Of a stretch of 64,000 nucleotides of DNA, positions 1-8,217 are shown piece after piece (position 1 is the stretch's first letter; every line of letters starts with the position of its first letter). The position numbers and the translations under genes were made by a program. The notes under the pieces were generated by a model, which ran no database searches, was not told where the DNA came from, and worked only from the letters and a program-made list of their open reading frames with translations. Origin of the DNA: Clostridiaceae bacterium AF10-41 (GTDB lineage Bacteria; Bacillota; Clostridia; Clostridiales; Clostridiaceae); contig JAQCTH010000002.1 of the NCBI GenBank assembly GCA_027686065.1, forward strand, positions 1-64,000, in the 5' to 3' direction.

Positions 1-831
1 AAACTCTATAAATGATTTTTTTATAAGTCTTGTCAATACTGCTTTATCTAATATAAAGGCTTTTTTTGATATAATCATACAACCCTCTTTATTAAAACAA
101 TATTTTTTATAATAATTATCACATTGTTTTTCTATAAAGTCATTATCTATTTGCAATAAAGTAGACATTCTATTCATAGTTTCTATAATATCTTTATTAA
201 AATTCTCTTTCATATATGGTAATATATCTAATCTAATTTTATTTCTACTATATATGTTTTCTAAATTAGTTTTATCTATTCTAGGTTTTAGATTGTTATC
301 TTTACAATAATTTTCTATCTCTTCTCTTGAAAGACATAAGATAGGTCTAATTATTTCGCCACTTCTTATATTCCTTATTCCACATAACCCTTCAAGTCCT
401 GACCCTCTCATCATATTCATAATTATAGTTTCAGCTTGATCATTAGAATTATGTGCTACAGCTATTTTACTATATTTATATGTATCTTTTATAAAGTTAA
501 AAAATTTATATCTTTCTTCCCTACCTGCCATTTCATGAGAAATACTTTTTTCTTTTGATATTTTATTTATATCAACTTTTTTTGAATAAAAATCTATATT
601 AAGCTTTTCACATAATTCAGATGAATACCACTCATCTTTCAATGCATCTTCACCTCTTAACATATGGTTCACATGAGCAGCTCCAATTTTTATATTTAAC
701 ACTTCTTTGAGTTCATAAAGTATATGAAGTAAACAAACCGAATCAGGTCCTCCCGATAAAGCAACTAATACTTTATCATTTTCTTTTATAAGATTATTCT
801 TAATTATAAAATCCTTTACCTTGTTTATCAC
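1..831 (-). CDS. tilS: tRNA(Ile)-lysidine synthetase TilS (3' part beyond window)
   Basis: TilS is a cytoplasmic ATP-dependent enzyme that attaches lysine to C34 of the CAU-anticodon tRNA-Ile, switching it to isoleucine and to AUA reading. Translation of the minus strand from 831 stays open for 277 codons to the window edge, so the C-terminal part is missing. The N-terminal PP-loop ATP-pyrophosphatase motif SGGPDS is visible around residue 24. I chose the GTG at 829-831 because an AAAAGGAG ribosome site lies about 7 nt upstream; no better ATG exists. The gene lies downstream of spoIIE on the same strand, as in the Bacillus spoIIE-yabS-yabT-tilS region. The family assignment is firm. Confidence 0.9.
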   Translation of the reverse strand, partial: MINKVKDFIIKNNLIKENDKVLVALSGGPDSVCLLHILYELKEVLNIKIGAAHVNHMLRGEDALKDEWYSSELCEKLNIDFYSKKVDINKISKEKSISHEMAGREERYKFFNFIKDTYKYSKIAVAHNSNDQAETIIMNMMRGSGLEGLCGIRNIRSGEIIRPILCLSREEIENYCKDNNLKPRIDKTNLENIYSRNKIRLDILPYMKENFNKDIIETMNRMSTLLQIDNDFIEKQCDNYYKKYCFNKEGCMIISKKAFILDKAVLTRLIKKSFIEF

Positions 832-962
832 ATCAAAACTCCTTTTGTATTTTGCTAAGCAAAATAATTGAATTACAAATCATATATAATATAATAACCT
901 TATGCTCTTCATATGTAAACACTATGATTAGTTAATTTTTACAATACGCAAATTGAAGAAGA

Positions 963-985
963 TGAGATAACAAAGTTATATCTCA
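963..985 (-). terminator. Probable terminator downstream of spoIIE
   Basis: A 9-bp stem (TGAGATAAC with GTTAT-ATCTCA, one bulge) lies about 25 nt after the spoIIE stop codon. On the minus strand the following bases are only moderately T-rich, so it is a weak intrinsic terminator at best. Confidence 0.4.
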
Positions 986-1008
986 CCCTCTTTATATCTA
1001 CTAAATTA

Positions 1009-3393
1009 TTAATATACAGAATATAATTTTGACACCAGTACCGTCATATCATCCCACACTTTTCCTCCACTTAAGACCATTGCTTTTTCAAGTATATCTC
1101 TTGATAAAGCTGATGGATTTGTATCTGCGTATTTTAAATATTCCTGTAACCAAGAATAGCTTCCAACATTATTCTTATCTATATCCAATATACCATCGCT
1201 AATTGATACTATTATATCCCCATGCTTTAACTTAACTTTTTCTGAACTTATATCAACACTATCTAAAATCCCAAAAGGTAAGCTATCGGATTTAATAACC
1301 TTAACCTCCTCTCCTCTTTTTACAAAACTAACTACTCCCCCGATTTTGATAAATTCAGTTTCTCCTGTATATAAGTCAACAATATTCATATCCATAGTTG
1401 TAAATTTTTCATCTTCATTAAATTTCATTGCCATTATAGAATTTACTGTATTTATAGCAGTCTTTTCACTAAATCCATTTTCTATGAACTTTTCTATTAA
1501 ATTTACTGCAAGACTACTTTCAACACCAGCTTCTGGACCAGAACCCATTCCATCGCTAACTATGGTTAAATATGTTCCATCACTATTTTTTGCAAAACTA
1601 TGACTATCTCCTATAGATGTTTCCCCATCCTTAGCCTTTATAGCTGAATAGGATGTCATATGATACTTAGGAGTTTCTTCTATCACAATTGAGCATTCAT
1701 CTGTATCAGGGTTTATTCTACATCCACCATTTGCTATGGATACAGGAACTTTTACTAATCCATTTATTATAGGTAATATATCTTTAGCACAGTAATTTCT
1801 GCCTTCGCAATTGGTTAAAGTTATTTTAATTTTCATTCTACCTTTTCTATCTAAGTAACAAAAAACATCCTTATATTCAATCTTGTTTTTATTTAAAGCC
1901 TTCTTAAGAACCTTATCTATCTCTGAACAAATTGATATATCATTTTCAAAGTCTCTAATCATATCTCCCATAGTAGAAGATATATTATTTATGTGATTAG
2001 CTATTAGACTTCTGCCTTCTGCAAGTCTAGTTCTTAATGCCTCATTCACAGTATAATTATTTACAATTTCTTGAGCATTTTTTATTAATCCTCTTTTCTT
2101 AACGCATTTCTTTTCTAAGCTCTGTGGAAAATTCATTTCATTATTCTCGCAACCACTTATAAGTTCAGAAAATCCCTCAAAAGTGGAATGCAAGTTACGA
2201 TCCCAACATCTTTGTTTAAGCTCACAATTATAACAAACTCTATCTGCTAAACTTTCCACCATAGCAGTACCTTTATTACTTAATGATAAAATATCATTTT
2301 CACCTAAATTTAATATAGATGCTGATAAACTTGATAATATAGATTTCATTGAGTTCAATCTATCAACAAATTCATTTTTTATTCCATTTAAATGCACATC
2401 ATTTATACTTTCAGTCTTCTTTTCTTGATTAAATTCCCTACTTATAAACTCTATAAAGATTTTAGGAATTGCTATAAAGATTGTTGCAGATATTAAAACT
2501 TCTATTCCCCCATAAATTGAAAATTTATCAGAATACATTGATATTATAAAATACACAACTAAATAAGCTATTGATGAAAATACTCTTCCAGTATCTTTGA
2601 ATATCCCTATAATAAGTCCACATAAACTATATAAACTAATATATATTATTATATCATTACTAGTCATCCCTATTACAAAACCCATAGAAACACCTATGGC
2701 CGCTCCTAGACCAGATCCTCCAACATATGCAAAAACAGCTATAACAGCTAATGCCAATATATTTCTTACATATATATCAAAAATATTTAAATTACCTATT
2801 CCTGCTACCAATAAACATAATAATAGTCCTATACTTATTAATTCTTCTGTTGAGAAAAAATAATTACTTTCTAATTCATCTACACAATTTAGTGCATAAT
2901 TTAGTATGTATTTTACCGGTATTATACTTATTACCTTTAAAGCAGAAAATGTTAAATTAACTCCTATAGGTTGATTATTTACTAATAAATTATATATAAA
3001 GAAAATTGAGAATATCAAGCCGAAAATTATTGTATCTCTTTGTTTTAACTCTAATTTGTTGCATATTTCAATATATATCATCACTATAAAAGCTACTATA
3101 CAATAAGAGAAAGCTCCTTCTAAACTCTTATATATGGAGAAGTATCCTATTATTATTCCCATAAGAGATAATAATACATTTTTGCTCTTTTCTTTTTTTA
3201 TTCCTATAAGGTATGCAATTCCAAAAGGTGCTATACCCATTTCTACTGTTATTGATAGTAAAACCCTACTTAGTAAAAATCCTATTATAAAAGATATAAC
3301 CATTCCTATTGATGAATTCTGAGCGTTTAGTTCATTTTTATTGTTCCTCTTTTCCAACCTCTTATATGTTGATATATCAACACCATACTGCAT
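1009..3393 (-). CDS. spoIIE: Stage II sporulation protein E, PP2C-type phosphatase SpoIIE
   Basis: SpoIIE is the membrane-bound serine phosphatase that dephosphorylates SpoIIAA, activating sigma-F in the forespore; it also takes part in asymmetric septation. The protein has about ten hydrophobic segments in its first 310 residues, a central cytoplasmic region containing a Cys cluster, and a C-terminal PP2C phosphatase domain with the metal-site signature SDGMGSG and a second acidic motif SDGILD. I place the start at the ATG at 3391-3393 because GGAGGG sits 6 nt before it; the ATG at 3414, seven codons earlier, has no comparable site. This gives 794 residues, close to the Bacillus protein. The gene is preceded by a Spo0A/sigma-A-like promoter. 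Confidence 0.96.
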   Translation of the reverse strand: MQYGVDISTYKRLEKRNNKNELNAQNSSIGMVISFIIGFLLSRVLLSITVEMGIAPFGIAYLIGIKKEKSKNVLLSLMGIIIGYFSIYKSLEGAFSYCIVAFIVMIYIEICNKLELKQRDTIIFGLIFSIFFIYNLLVNNQPIGVNLTFSALKVISIIPVKYILNYALNCVDELESNYFFSTEELISIGLLLCLLVAGIGNLNIFDIYVRNILALAVIAVFAYVGGSGLGAAIGVSMGFVIGMTSNDIIIYISLYSLCGLIIGIFKDTGRVFSSIAYLVVYFIISMYSDKFSIYGGIEVLISATIFIAIPKIFIEFISREFNQEKKTESINDVHLNGIKNEFVDRLNSMKSILSSLSASILNLGENDILSLSNKGTAMVESLADRVCYNCELKQRCWDRNLHSTFEGFSELISGCENNEMNFPQSLEKKCVKKRGLIKNAQEIVNNYTVNEALRTRLAEGRSLIANHINNISSTMGDMIRDFENDISICSEIDKVLKKALNKNKIEYKDVFCYLDRKGRMKIKITLTNCEGRNYCAKDILPIINGLVKVPVSIANGGCRINPDTDECSIVIEETPKYHMTSYSAIKAKDGETSIGDSHSFAKNSDGTYLTIVSDGMGSGPEAGVESSLAVNLIEKFIENGFSEKTAINTVNSIMAMKFNEDEKFTTMDMNIVDLYTGETEFIKIGGVVSFVKRGEEVKVIKSDSLPFGILDSVDISSEKVKLKHGDIIVSISDGILDIDKNNVGSYSWLQEYLKYADTNPSALSRDILEKAMVLSGGKVWDDMTVLVSKLYSVY

Positions 3394-3428
3394 ATACGTC
3401 CCTCCAATTTCCATAAAATGTAATTTAA

Positions 3429-3493
3429 ATTATATCATTACATTTCTGAAATATATGTCATATGGTGTATCTTATTATTTTTTTCGTTGGACA
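3429..3493 (-). promoter_or_regulatory. Putative Spo0A-type spoIIE promoter with 21-nt spacer
   Basis: On the minus strand an ATGACA hexamer (3456-3461) and a TATAAT hexamer (3429-3434) are separated by exactly 21 nt, too long for an ordinary sigma-A promoter. In Bacillus, spoIIE and spoIIG promoters are known for this long spacer and need Spo0A. A TGTCCAA sequence (3487-3493), one base from the 0A box TGTCGAA, lies about 26 nt upstream of the -35. The match is visible in sequence; Spo0A binding is inferred. Confidence 0.55.
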
Positions 3494-3499
3494 ATAATA

Positions 3500-3811
3500 T
3501 ATAAAATTCCTTATAGCTAGCCAAATATTTTTTATTATCTGACATAGTCAGTTTTTATAGGCTTTATCATAATATTTTGTTAGTATTAATGAAATTTAAG
3601 GTATCATTCCTGTTTTTATATAAACTTAAAGTTGAATTCACGTTAAATGTTTTCAAGACAAATTTGTCATTATATAATTCTTTATGAAGAATTAAAAATT
3701 ATACGATATTAATATTTTATAATTTTTAGTCATATACTTTATTTTACGACTAACTTTAAACACTAATCTTAACCATATATTAAATAACTTAAAAACTTAA
3801 AGTAAACAAAT
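3500..3811. other. A+T-rich gap between spoIIE promoter and tRNA cluster
   Basis: About 310 bases with no credible gene, RNA fold or repeat that I can see. It separates the tRNA operon terminator from the spoIIE promoter. Confidence 0.5.
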
Positions 3812-3842
3812 AAAAAAAGCACTTAATTAAATTAAGTGCTTT
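3812..3842 (-). terminator. Intrinsic terminator of the tRNA operon
   Basis: A 10-bp perfect stem (AGCACTTAAT paired with ATTAAGTGCT, 3-nt loop) begins 2-3 nt after the tRNA-Leu CCA end. On the minus strand it is followed by a run of seven T, the classic intrinsic terminator form. Confidence 0.85.
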
Positions 3843-3931
3843 TGGTGCTGAAGACCGGAATCGAACCGGTACGGTGTTTAACCACCGCAGGATTTTAAGT
3901 CCTGTGCGTCTGCCAGTTCCGCCACTTCAGC
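3843..3931 (-). tRNA. tRNA-Leu (anticodon UAA)
   Basis: The minus strand folds into a complete class II tRNA: acceptor stem GCTGAAG with CTTCAGC, discriminator A, encoded CCA, a T arm with GGTTCGATTCC, a long variable arm, and an anticodon loop CTTAAAA giving UAA. It is the last tRNA of the operon. Its first 41 bases plus two flanking bases are duplicated exactly in the chimeric tRNA at 4020-4111. Confidence 0.95.
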
Positions 3932-3936
3932 ATGCA

Positions 3937-4013
3937 TGGTAGCGGAAATAGGACTTGAACCTACGACACCCCGGGTATGAACCGAGTGCTCTAGCCAGCT
4001 GAGCTATTCCGCC
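3937..4013 (-). tRNA. Elongator tRNA-Met (anticodon CAU)
   Basis: A 77-nt class I tRNA with encoded CCA. The anticodon stem CTCGG/CCGGG encloses the loop TTCATAC (anticodon CAU). The acceptor stem GGCGGAA/TTCCGCT starts with a G-U pair. The D and T arms resemble elongator tRNA-Met of Firmicutes rather than the initiator. It lies between the chimera and tRNA-Leu in one transcript. A CAU tRNA can also be the TilS substrate tRNA-Ile2, but the acceptor and anticodon stems look like Met. Confidence 0.88.
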
Positions 4014-4019
4014 ATATTT

Positions 4020-4111
<92 letters not shown>

Positions 4112-4144
4112 ATATTTTTTCTTCGTCTCTTAACGACAAAATTA

Positions 4145-4173
4145 ATTATATATTATGTTTCACATAGTGTCAA
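4145..4173 (-). promoter_or_regulatory. Consensus sigma-A promoter of the tRNA operon
   Basis: On the minus strand a perfect TTGACA (4168-4173) and a perfect TATAAT (4145-4150) are separated by 17 nt. Transcription would start about 30 nt before the chimeric tRNA and run through tRNA-Met and tRNA-Leu to the terminator near 3812. Confidence 0.9.
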
Positions 4174-4312
4174 CACCCTTTTTTCATTTTTTATATTTTG
4201 TTAAGCTACCTAGTAAAAAGCGAAAAAGAAAACTACCACCAAACAATTTAAATTTAGTGATAGTCCTTATAGATTTATATATTAAATTTATATGATGTCA
4301 TTAATTATCTTA

Positions 4313-4723
4313 TTAAAAACTTCTTCTTCCATTTTTAGATTTAAAGTCTTGATTCTTTTTAACATCTTGCATTCTTTCTTCGCTATCCTTTAAAAATCTT
4401 GACATTATATCTTCAAAATTTCCTGAATTTGAACCACCTTTTTTAGTTTCTGAAGACCAGTCTATCTCCATAGGTTTAACTGATTTCTTTTGAACATTTG
4501 CTTGCTTAATTGATAAGCTTATTTTTCCGTTATCGTCAATTGATATTACCTTTACTCTTACCTTATCTTGTTCATTAAGGTGTTGTCTAATATCCTTAAC
4601 AAATGAATCTGCTACTTCTGAAATGTGAACTAATCCTGTTTTGCCTTCTATTTCTACAAAAGCCCCAAAACTAGTTATATTAACCACTGTACCTTCTAAT
4701 ATGTTTCCTGCCATCAAGGTCAT
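4313..4723 (-). CDS. yabR: S1 RNA-binding domain protein YabR
   Basis: A 136-residue cytoplasmic protein. Residues 5-75 form one S1/OB-fold RNA-binding domain (GTVVNITSFGAFVEIEGKTG, then LVHISE and a VKVISID strand). The rest is a low-complexity charged tail that is probably disordered. It matches the YabR / general stress protein 13 family, thought to bind RNA or ribosomes. The ATG at 4723 has an AAGGAGG 12 nt upstream; the ATG three codons later is farther away, so I keep the first. It follows divIC on the same strand, the same order as in Bacillus. Confidence 0.85.
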   Translation of the reverse strand: MTLMAGNILEGTVVNITSFGAFVEIEGKTGLVHISEVADSFVKDIRQHLNEQDKVRVKVISIDDNGKISLSIKQANVQKKSVKPMEIDWSSETKKGGSNSGNFEDIMSRFLKDSEERMQDVKKNQDFKSKNGRRSF

Positions 4724-4805
4724 GTTACAAAGATTCCTCCTTAAAAATTAAATAATATATGTTATTATAATAATAACCTTTTTTTATAGTTTTAAAACAT
4801 ATTCT

Positions 4806-5090
4806 TTAATTTTGCGTTTTAGGATTTACAACTTTTTCCCCTTCTTTTATCATTCCTAGTTTTTCTCTTGCAAGCTTTTCTATATATTCATCAGAAGGAA
4901 CTTTTTTTAAGTCTGCTTCTAATTTACTATTCTTATTTTTAAGCTCTTCTAATTGATTTTGGCTAGTAATAATATCTTCTTGAATTTTTTTCATTGTAAT
5001 TTCCTGTTTAATATAATTAAATATAAAAACTGCAAAAATAAAAATTATAACTAATCTTTTAAGAGTTACTTGCCTTTTAATTGCTCTCAC
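4806..5090 (-). CDS. divIC: Septum formation initiator, DivIC/FtsB family
   Basis: DivIC is a small bitopic division protein that acts with FtsL and DivIB at the septum. The 94-residue product has a basic N-terminus, one transmembrane helix at about residues 11-26, and a coiled coil with heptad Leu/Ile spacing at about residues 32-65. It ends with the family motif EKLAREKLGMIKEGE. The listed start is a GTG at 5088-5090 with AGAGG directly beside it, closer than usual, so the true start may differ by a few codons. The yabQ-divIC-yabR order supports the assignment. Confidence 0.85.
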   Translation of the reverse strand: MRAIKRQVTLKRLVIIFIFAVFIFNYIKQEITMKKIQEDIITSQNQLEELKNKNSKLEADLKKVPSDEYIEKLAREKLGMIKEGEKVVNPKTQN

Positions 5091-5172
5091 CCTCTTTAAA
5101 ATATATTATATACTATATTTTAAACACTATATATATTTTATTCAAGCTATTTTTTTATGTTCTTGCTTTTCA

Positions 5173-5562
5173 TTATTTTTTTCCGCAAATACTGTAATAT
5201 ATTATTTTTATAGGATAAATTAAATTTTTAAAAAGTATTCTTATAACTTTACTAACTTTATCTATTATATATCTCTCTAATTTTAAAACTATAGGGCTTA
5301 TTAACTTTAAATAAATCATCAGGGTTATGATCATAAAAATATAAACATATGGGCCTAAAAAAGCATAATTGGTATATAGTAAAAAAGTGAATACTATAAT
5401 AGCAGTTAATACCCAAAATAATATATCTTCTAGGATAATTATTATTTTAGGTATCTTTACTCCTCTTATTATGTTATATAGATCAAACATAATTCCTATT
5501 AGTACTCCTGATAAAATAGAGTACATAACTATGTCAAATTGTACATCTATTGATAACGGCAT
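5173..5562 (-). CDS. yabQ: Spore cortex biosynthesis protein YabQ
   Basis: A 129-residue membrane protein needed in Bacillus for spore cortex formation and found in the outer forespore membrane. At least three hydrophobic helices are visible (about residues 8-27, 40-62, 66-86), followed by a basic C-terminal part. Sequence conservation in this family is low, so the call rests on the membrane pattern and on its place between yabP and divIC. It starts 8 nt after the yabP stop, suggesting translational coupling. Confidence 0.85.
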   Translation of the reverse strand: MPLSIDVQFDIVMYSILSGVLIGIMFDLYNIIRGVKIPKIIIILEDILFWVLTAIIVFTFLLYTNYAFLGPYVYIFMIITLMIYLKLISPIVLKLERYIIDKVSKVIRILFKNLIYPIKIIYYSICGKK

Positions 5563-5570
5563 GCATCCAC

Positions 5571-5864
5571 CTATTTAAACAATCTAGAAATTATACTTTC
5601 TTTTTCTTTCTTTACTTCTTTACTACTATAAACTATAGATGATACATTCCCCACAATTATTACATCACCATTTTGTACATCTAATTTATTCATTTTTAGT
5701 TCTGATCCCTTAATAGTTAAAAACCCTAATTTTGTATTTAATAAAATCTTTTCATCATCGAAACTTATAACTTCTTCTACTCCTGTAAGAGTCATTTTCT
5801 TTCTATTTTCTAAAGTTATACTGCTTCTTGGCTCTTCTAACTTATTTTCAATCTTCTTTTCCAT
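5571..5864 (-). CDS. yabP: Sporulation protein YabP
   Basis: A 97-residue soluble protein of the YabP/YqfC family. The conserved core is present (residues 17-80): LENRKKMTLTGVEEVISFD, a short beta-rich stretch with TKLGFLTIKG, and LDVQNGDVIIVGNVSS. YabP is produced in the mother cell and is required for normal cortex formation together with YabQ. A GGAGGA site lies 7 nt before the ATG. It sits between rqcP and yabQ in a tight minus-strand operon. Confidence 0.92.
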   Translation of the reverse strand: MEKKIENKLEEPRSSITLENRKKMTLTGVEEVISFDDEKILLNTKLGFLTIKGSELKMNKLDVQNGDVIIVGNVSSIVYSSKEVKKEKESIISRLFK

Positions 5865-5914
5865 TTTATCTCCTCCACATATTCTTTATAAAATATATGA
5901 ATGAGATTTTATTT

Positions 5915-6175
5915 TTATTCTTTATCTTCTTCTCCTTCTAGGATCTCATACATTTCTTTTGCATTTTCTTTCTTTACATGTTCTACTATATTCGTTATTC
6001 TAGCCTTTAATGATCTGTTTGCAAATTGTATTTCTATTATATCTCCTTCTTTTACAACTGTTGATGGCTTTGCTACCTTTTCATTAATAGATACTCTTCC
6101 ACCTTCACAAACCTCTTTAGCTATTGTTCTTCTTTTTATAATTCTTGAAACTTTAAGATATTTATCTAATCTCAT
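5915..6175 (-). CDS. rqcP: S4-domain RNA-binding protein RqcP (YabO)
   Basis: An 86-residue protein made almost entirely of an S4 RNA-binding fold: MRLDKYLKVSRIIKRR at the start, then the loop ANE/GGRVSINEKVAKPST and the strand VVKEGDIIEIQF. YabO-type proteins are now known as RqcP, which binds tRNA and 23S rRNA on obstructed 50S subunits and works with RqcH to add alanine tails in ribosome quality control. It lies between hup and yabP, as in Bacillus. An AAGGAG site precedes the ATG. Confidence 0.92.
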   Translation of the reverse strand: MRLDKYLKVSRIIKRRTIAKEVCEGGRVSINEKVAKPSTVVKEGDIIEIQFANRSLKARITNIVEHVKKENAKEMYEILEGEEDKE

Positions 6176-6210
6176 AACTATTCTCCTTTTTATTACTAAT
6201 TTACATTATT

Positions 6211-6236
6211 AAAAGAACCCGAGAAAACTCGGGTTC
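6211..6236 (-). terminator. Intrinsic terminator after hup
   Basis: A perfect 9-bp stem GAACCCGAG/CTCGGGTTC with a 4-nt loop, followed on the minus strand by TTTTAAT. It lies 9 nt after the hup stop and separates hup from rqcP. Confidence 0.85.
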
Positions 6237-6244
6237 CTAATATC

Positions 6245-6520
6245 CTACTTATTAACTTTTTCTTTGAATTCTTTACCAGCTTTAAATACTGGAACTGTTG
6301 AAGCTGGAATATTTATAGTTTCTTTAGTTCTTGGATTTCTGCCTTCTCTTGCAGCTCTTTCTCTTGTTTCGAAAGTTCCAAATCCAACTAATTGAACTTT
6401 TTCACCTTTTTCTAAAGCTTCTTCAACGCTTTCTATAAATGCTTTTAAAGCTAACTCGGCATCCTTTTTAGTTAATTTACTTTTTTCTGACATGCTAGTG
6501 ATTAATTCTGCTTTATTCAC
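6245..6520 (-). CDS. hup: HU-type DNA-binding protein
   Basis: A 91-residue nucleoid protein that binds and bends DNA as a dimer. The family signature is complete: a helical N-terminal half, then GEKVQLVGFGTFETRERAARE and the DNA-intercalating arm with GRNPRTKETINIPAS. The start is a GTG at 6518-6520 with AAGGAGG 8 nt upstream. The gene has its own terminator and a 229-base upstream gap, so it may be expressed independently of mazG. Confidence 0.97.
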   Translation of the reverse strand: MNKAELITSMSEKSKLTKKDAELALKAFIESVEEALEKGEKVQLVGFGTFETRERAAREGRNPRTKETINIPASTVPVFKAGKEFKEKVNK

Positions 6521-6749
6521 AATTACATCCTCCTTAAATAACCCGTTATATATTTTAGTAGTTAACTATTTCTGTTAATATGTACTATAACTACATTCTC
6601 TTATTATATATCGTCTTTTATTACTAGTCTATAACAATATGAATTTTTTGTTATAAAAGCTATTTATTACAATAAGTTATTTATAGTATAGCATAAACCA
6701 TTATATATTATTCTTCAAACATCTTATAAATCCTTCTTATTTTGTGAAA

Positions 6750-8198
6750 TTATTTATTTTTTTTTGCTTCATTCCATAAAGCATCCATTTCTTCCAATGT
6801 CATATCACTTAAATTTTTCTTAGATTTTAAAGCTGTTTGCTCTATAAAAGAAAATCTTTTTATAAATTTTTGTATTGTTGAATTTACTGCTTCTTCTTCA
6901 TTGATATTTAATTTTCTGGCTACATTAACACATGCAAATATTAAGTCTCCTACCTCATCCTTTATTTTTTCCTTATTATTGGATTTATATACATCTAATA
7001 CCTCTTTTAATTCTTCATTAATCTTTAAAGCTGCATCTTCTACATTATCCCAATCAAATCCTACCTTTGCTGCCTTTTTTTGAACCTTATGCGCTCTAAC
7101 TAAAGACGGTAATGCATTAGCCACTGCATTCATCTCCTCTGTTATAGTTTCAAAATTCTTTTCTTCCTTTTTAATTTCTTCCCAATTATCAAGGACTTCT
7201 CCACTACTTAAAACCTTACCTTTTCCAAAAACATGTGGATGCCTATATATCATCTTTTTGCATATAGCTTCAATTACATCACTAATATTAAAATACCCAT
7301 CATCTTTTCCTATTGATGCATGGAACACAACATGTAATAATACATCTCCAAGTTCCTCTATCATACCATCTATATCATCATTATTTATGCTATCTACAAC
7401 CTCATATGCTTCTTCTAAAAGTTCATTTTTTATACTATCATGAGTTTGTTCCATATCCCAAGGACATCCATCTTCTCCTCTTAATCTATCTATTATTTCA
7501 ATTAAATCATTGAAATCCTTCTTATTATCAATATCCCTTGGTATATATAGTGATGTTAAATAATCTATATCTTCTTGCATATCAAGCTCATATATAGGGA
7601 TTTTTCTTACTGACTCTTCTGAAACTATTCCCGCTGCTCTAACATAATATATTTCTGTTTCATCATTATAATAATCTAATAATTTTAGTTTAACTTCTGA
7701 AGCTATTAATTGGTTATATACTTGAGTTATTATAGTCCCTATTCTCTTATCTAGGACTTGATTTTTCATATCAAAAGCATCTATTATCTTTAATCCTTCT
7801 ATTGGATCTATCTTTAATACATCCATCATAGCATCTATAAAACTTACTGCTGGAACTATCTCATATTTTATTCCCTTTTCATCACATAACTTTATAAGAT
7901 TAAAAACTGATTTTTCTGCCACCAATGGATGTCCAGGAACCGCATATACTAATTCATGTTCATTAGAGTACTTATCTATTATATCTCTTGCAATATTATT
8001 ATAGACTTCATCAAAGCTATCTGATGTTTCATAATAATTATCATATGTTTTAAAATCTTTTATTTTGCCTTTTAAATAATTAACTGTTGGATGTTTTTCT
8101 GTTCTAAAATAAATATTCTTTCCTTCTTCTAAGGCTTTAACAGCTCCTATTGTTAAAGCTTCTGGTGCGCCTGGTCCTAAACCTATTATTTTTATCAT
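6750..8198 (-). CDS. mazG: MazG / YabN: tetrapyrrole methylase fold plus NTP pyrophosphohydrolase
   Basis: A two-domain enzyme of 482 residues. Residues 1-220 have a SAM-dependent tetrapyrrole-methylase fold (MIKIIGLGPGAPEALT, YAVPGHPLVAEKS). Residues 225-480 hold a MazG module with its acidic repeats (CPWDMEQTHDSIKNELLEEA, EELGDVLLHVVFH, and a second copy near KDEVGDLIFACVN). MazG hydrolyses nucleoside triphosphates to monophosphates and clears abnormal nucleotides; the role of the methylase-like half is unclear. It starts 19 nt after spoVB ends, as yabN follows yabM in Bacillus. Confidence 0.93.
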   Translation of the reverse strand: MIKIIGLGPGAPEALTIGAVKALEEGKNIYFRTEKHPTVNYLKGKIKDFKTYDNYYETSDSFDEVYNNIARDIIDKYSNEHELVYAVPGHPLVAEKSVFNLIKLCDEKGIKYEIVPAVSFIDAMMDVLKIDPIEGLKIIDAFDMKNQVLDKRIGTIITQVYNQLIASEVKLKLLDYYNDETEIYYVRAAGIVSEESVRKIPIYELDMQEDIDYLTSLYIPRDIDNKKDFNDLIEIIDRLRGEDGCPWDMEQTHDSIKNELLEEAYEVVDSINNDDIDGMIEELGDVLLHVVFHASIGKDDGYFNISDVIEAICKKMIYRHPHVFGKGKVLSSGEVLDNWEEIKKEEKNFETITEEMNAVANALPSLVRAHKVQKKAAKVGFDWDNVEDAALKINEELKEVLDVYKSNNKEKIKDEVGDLIFACVNVARKLNINEEEAVNSTIQKFIKRFSFIEQTALKSKKNLSDMTLEEMDALWNEAKKNK

Positions 8199-8217
8199 TA
8201 GGTTCTCTCCTTACTAA

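Noticed and set aside
3500..3811. A possible gene or RNA between spoIIE and the tRNA cluster
   Set aside because: No frame with a ribosome site, no stable fold and no repeat was seen.
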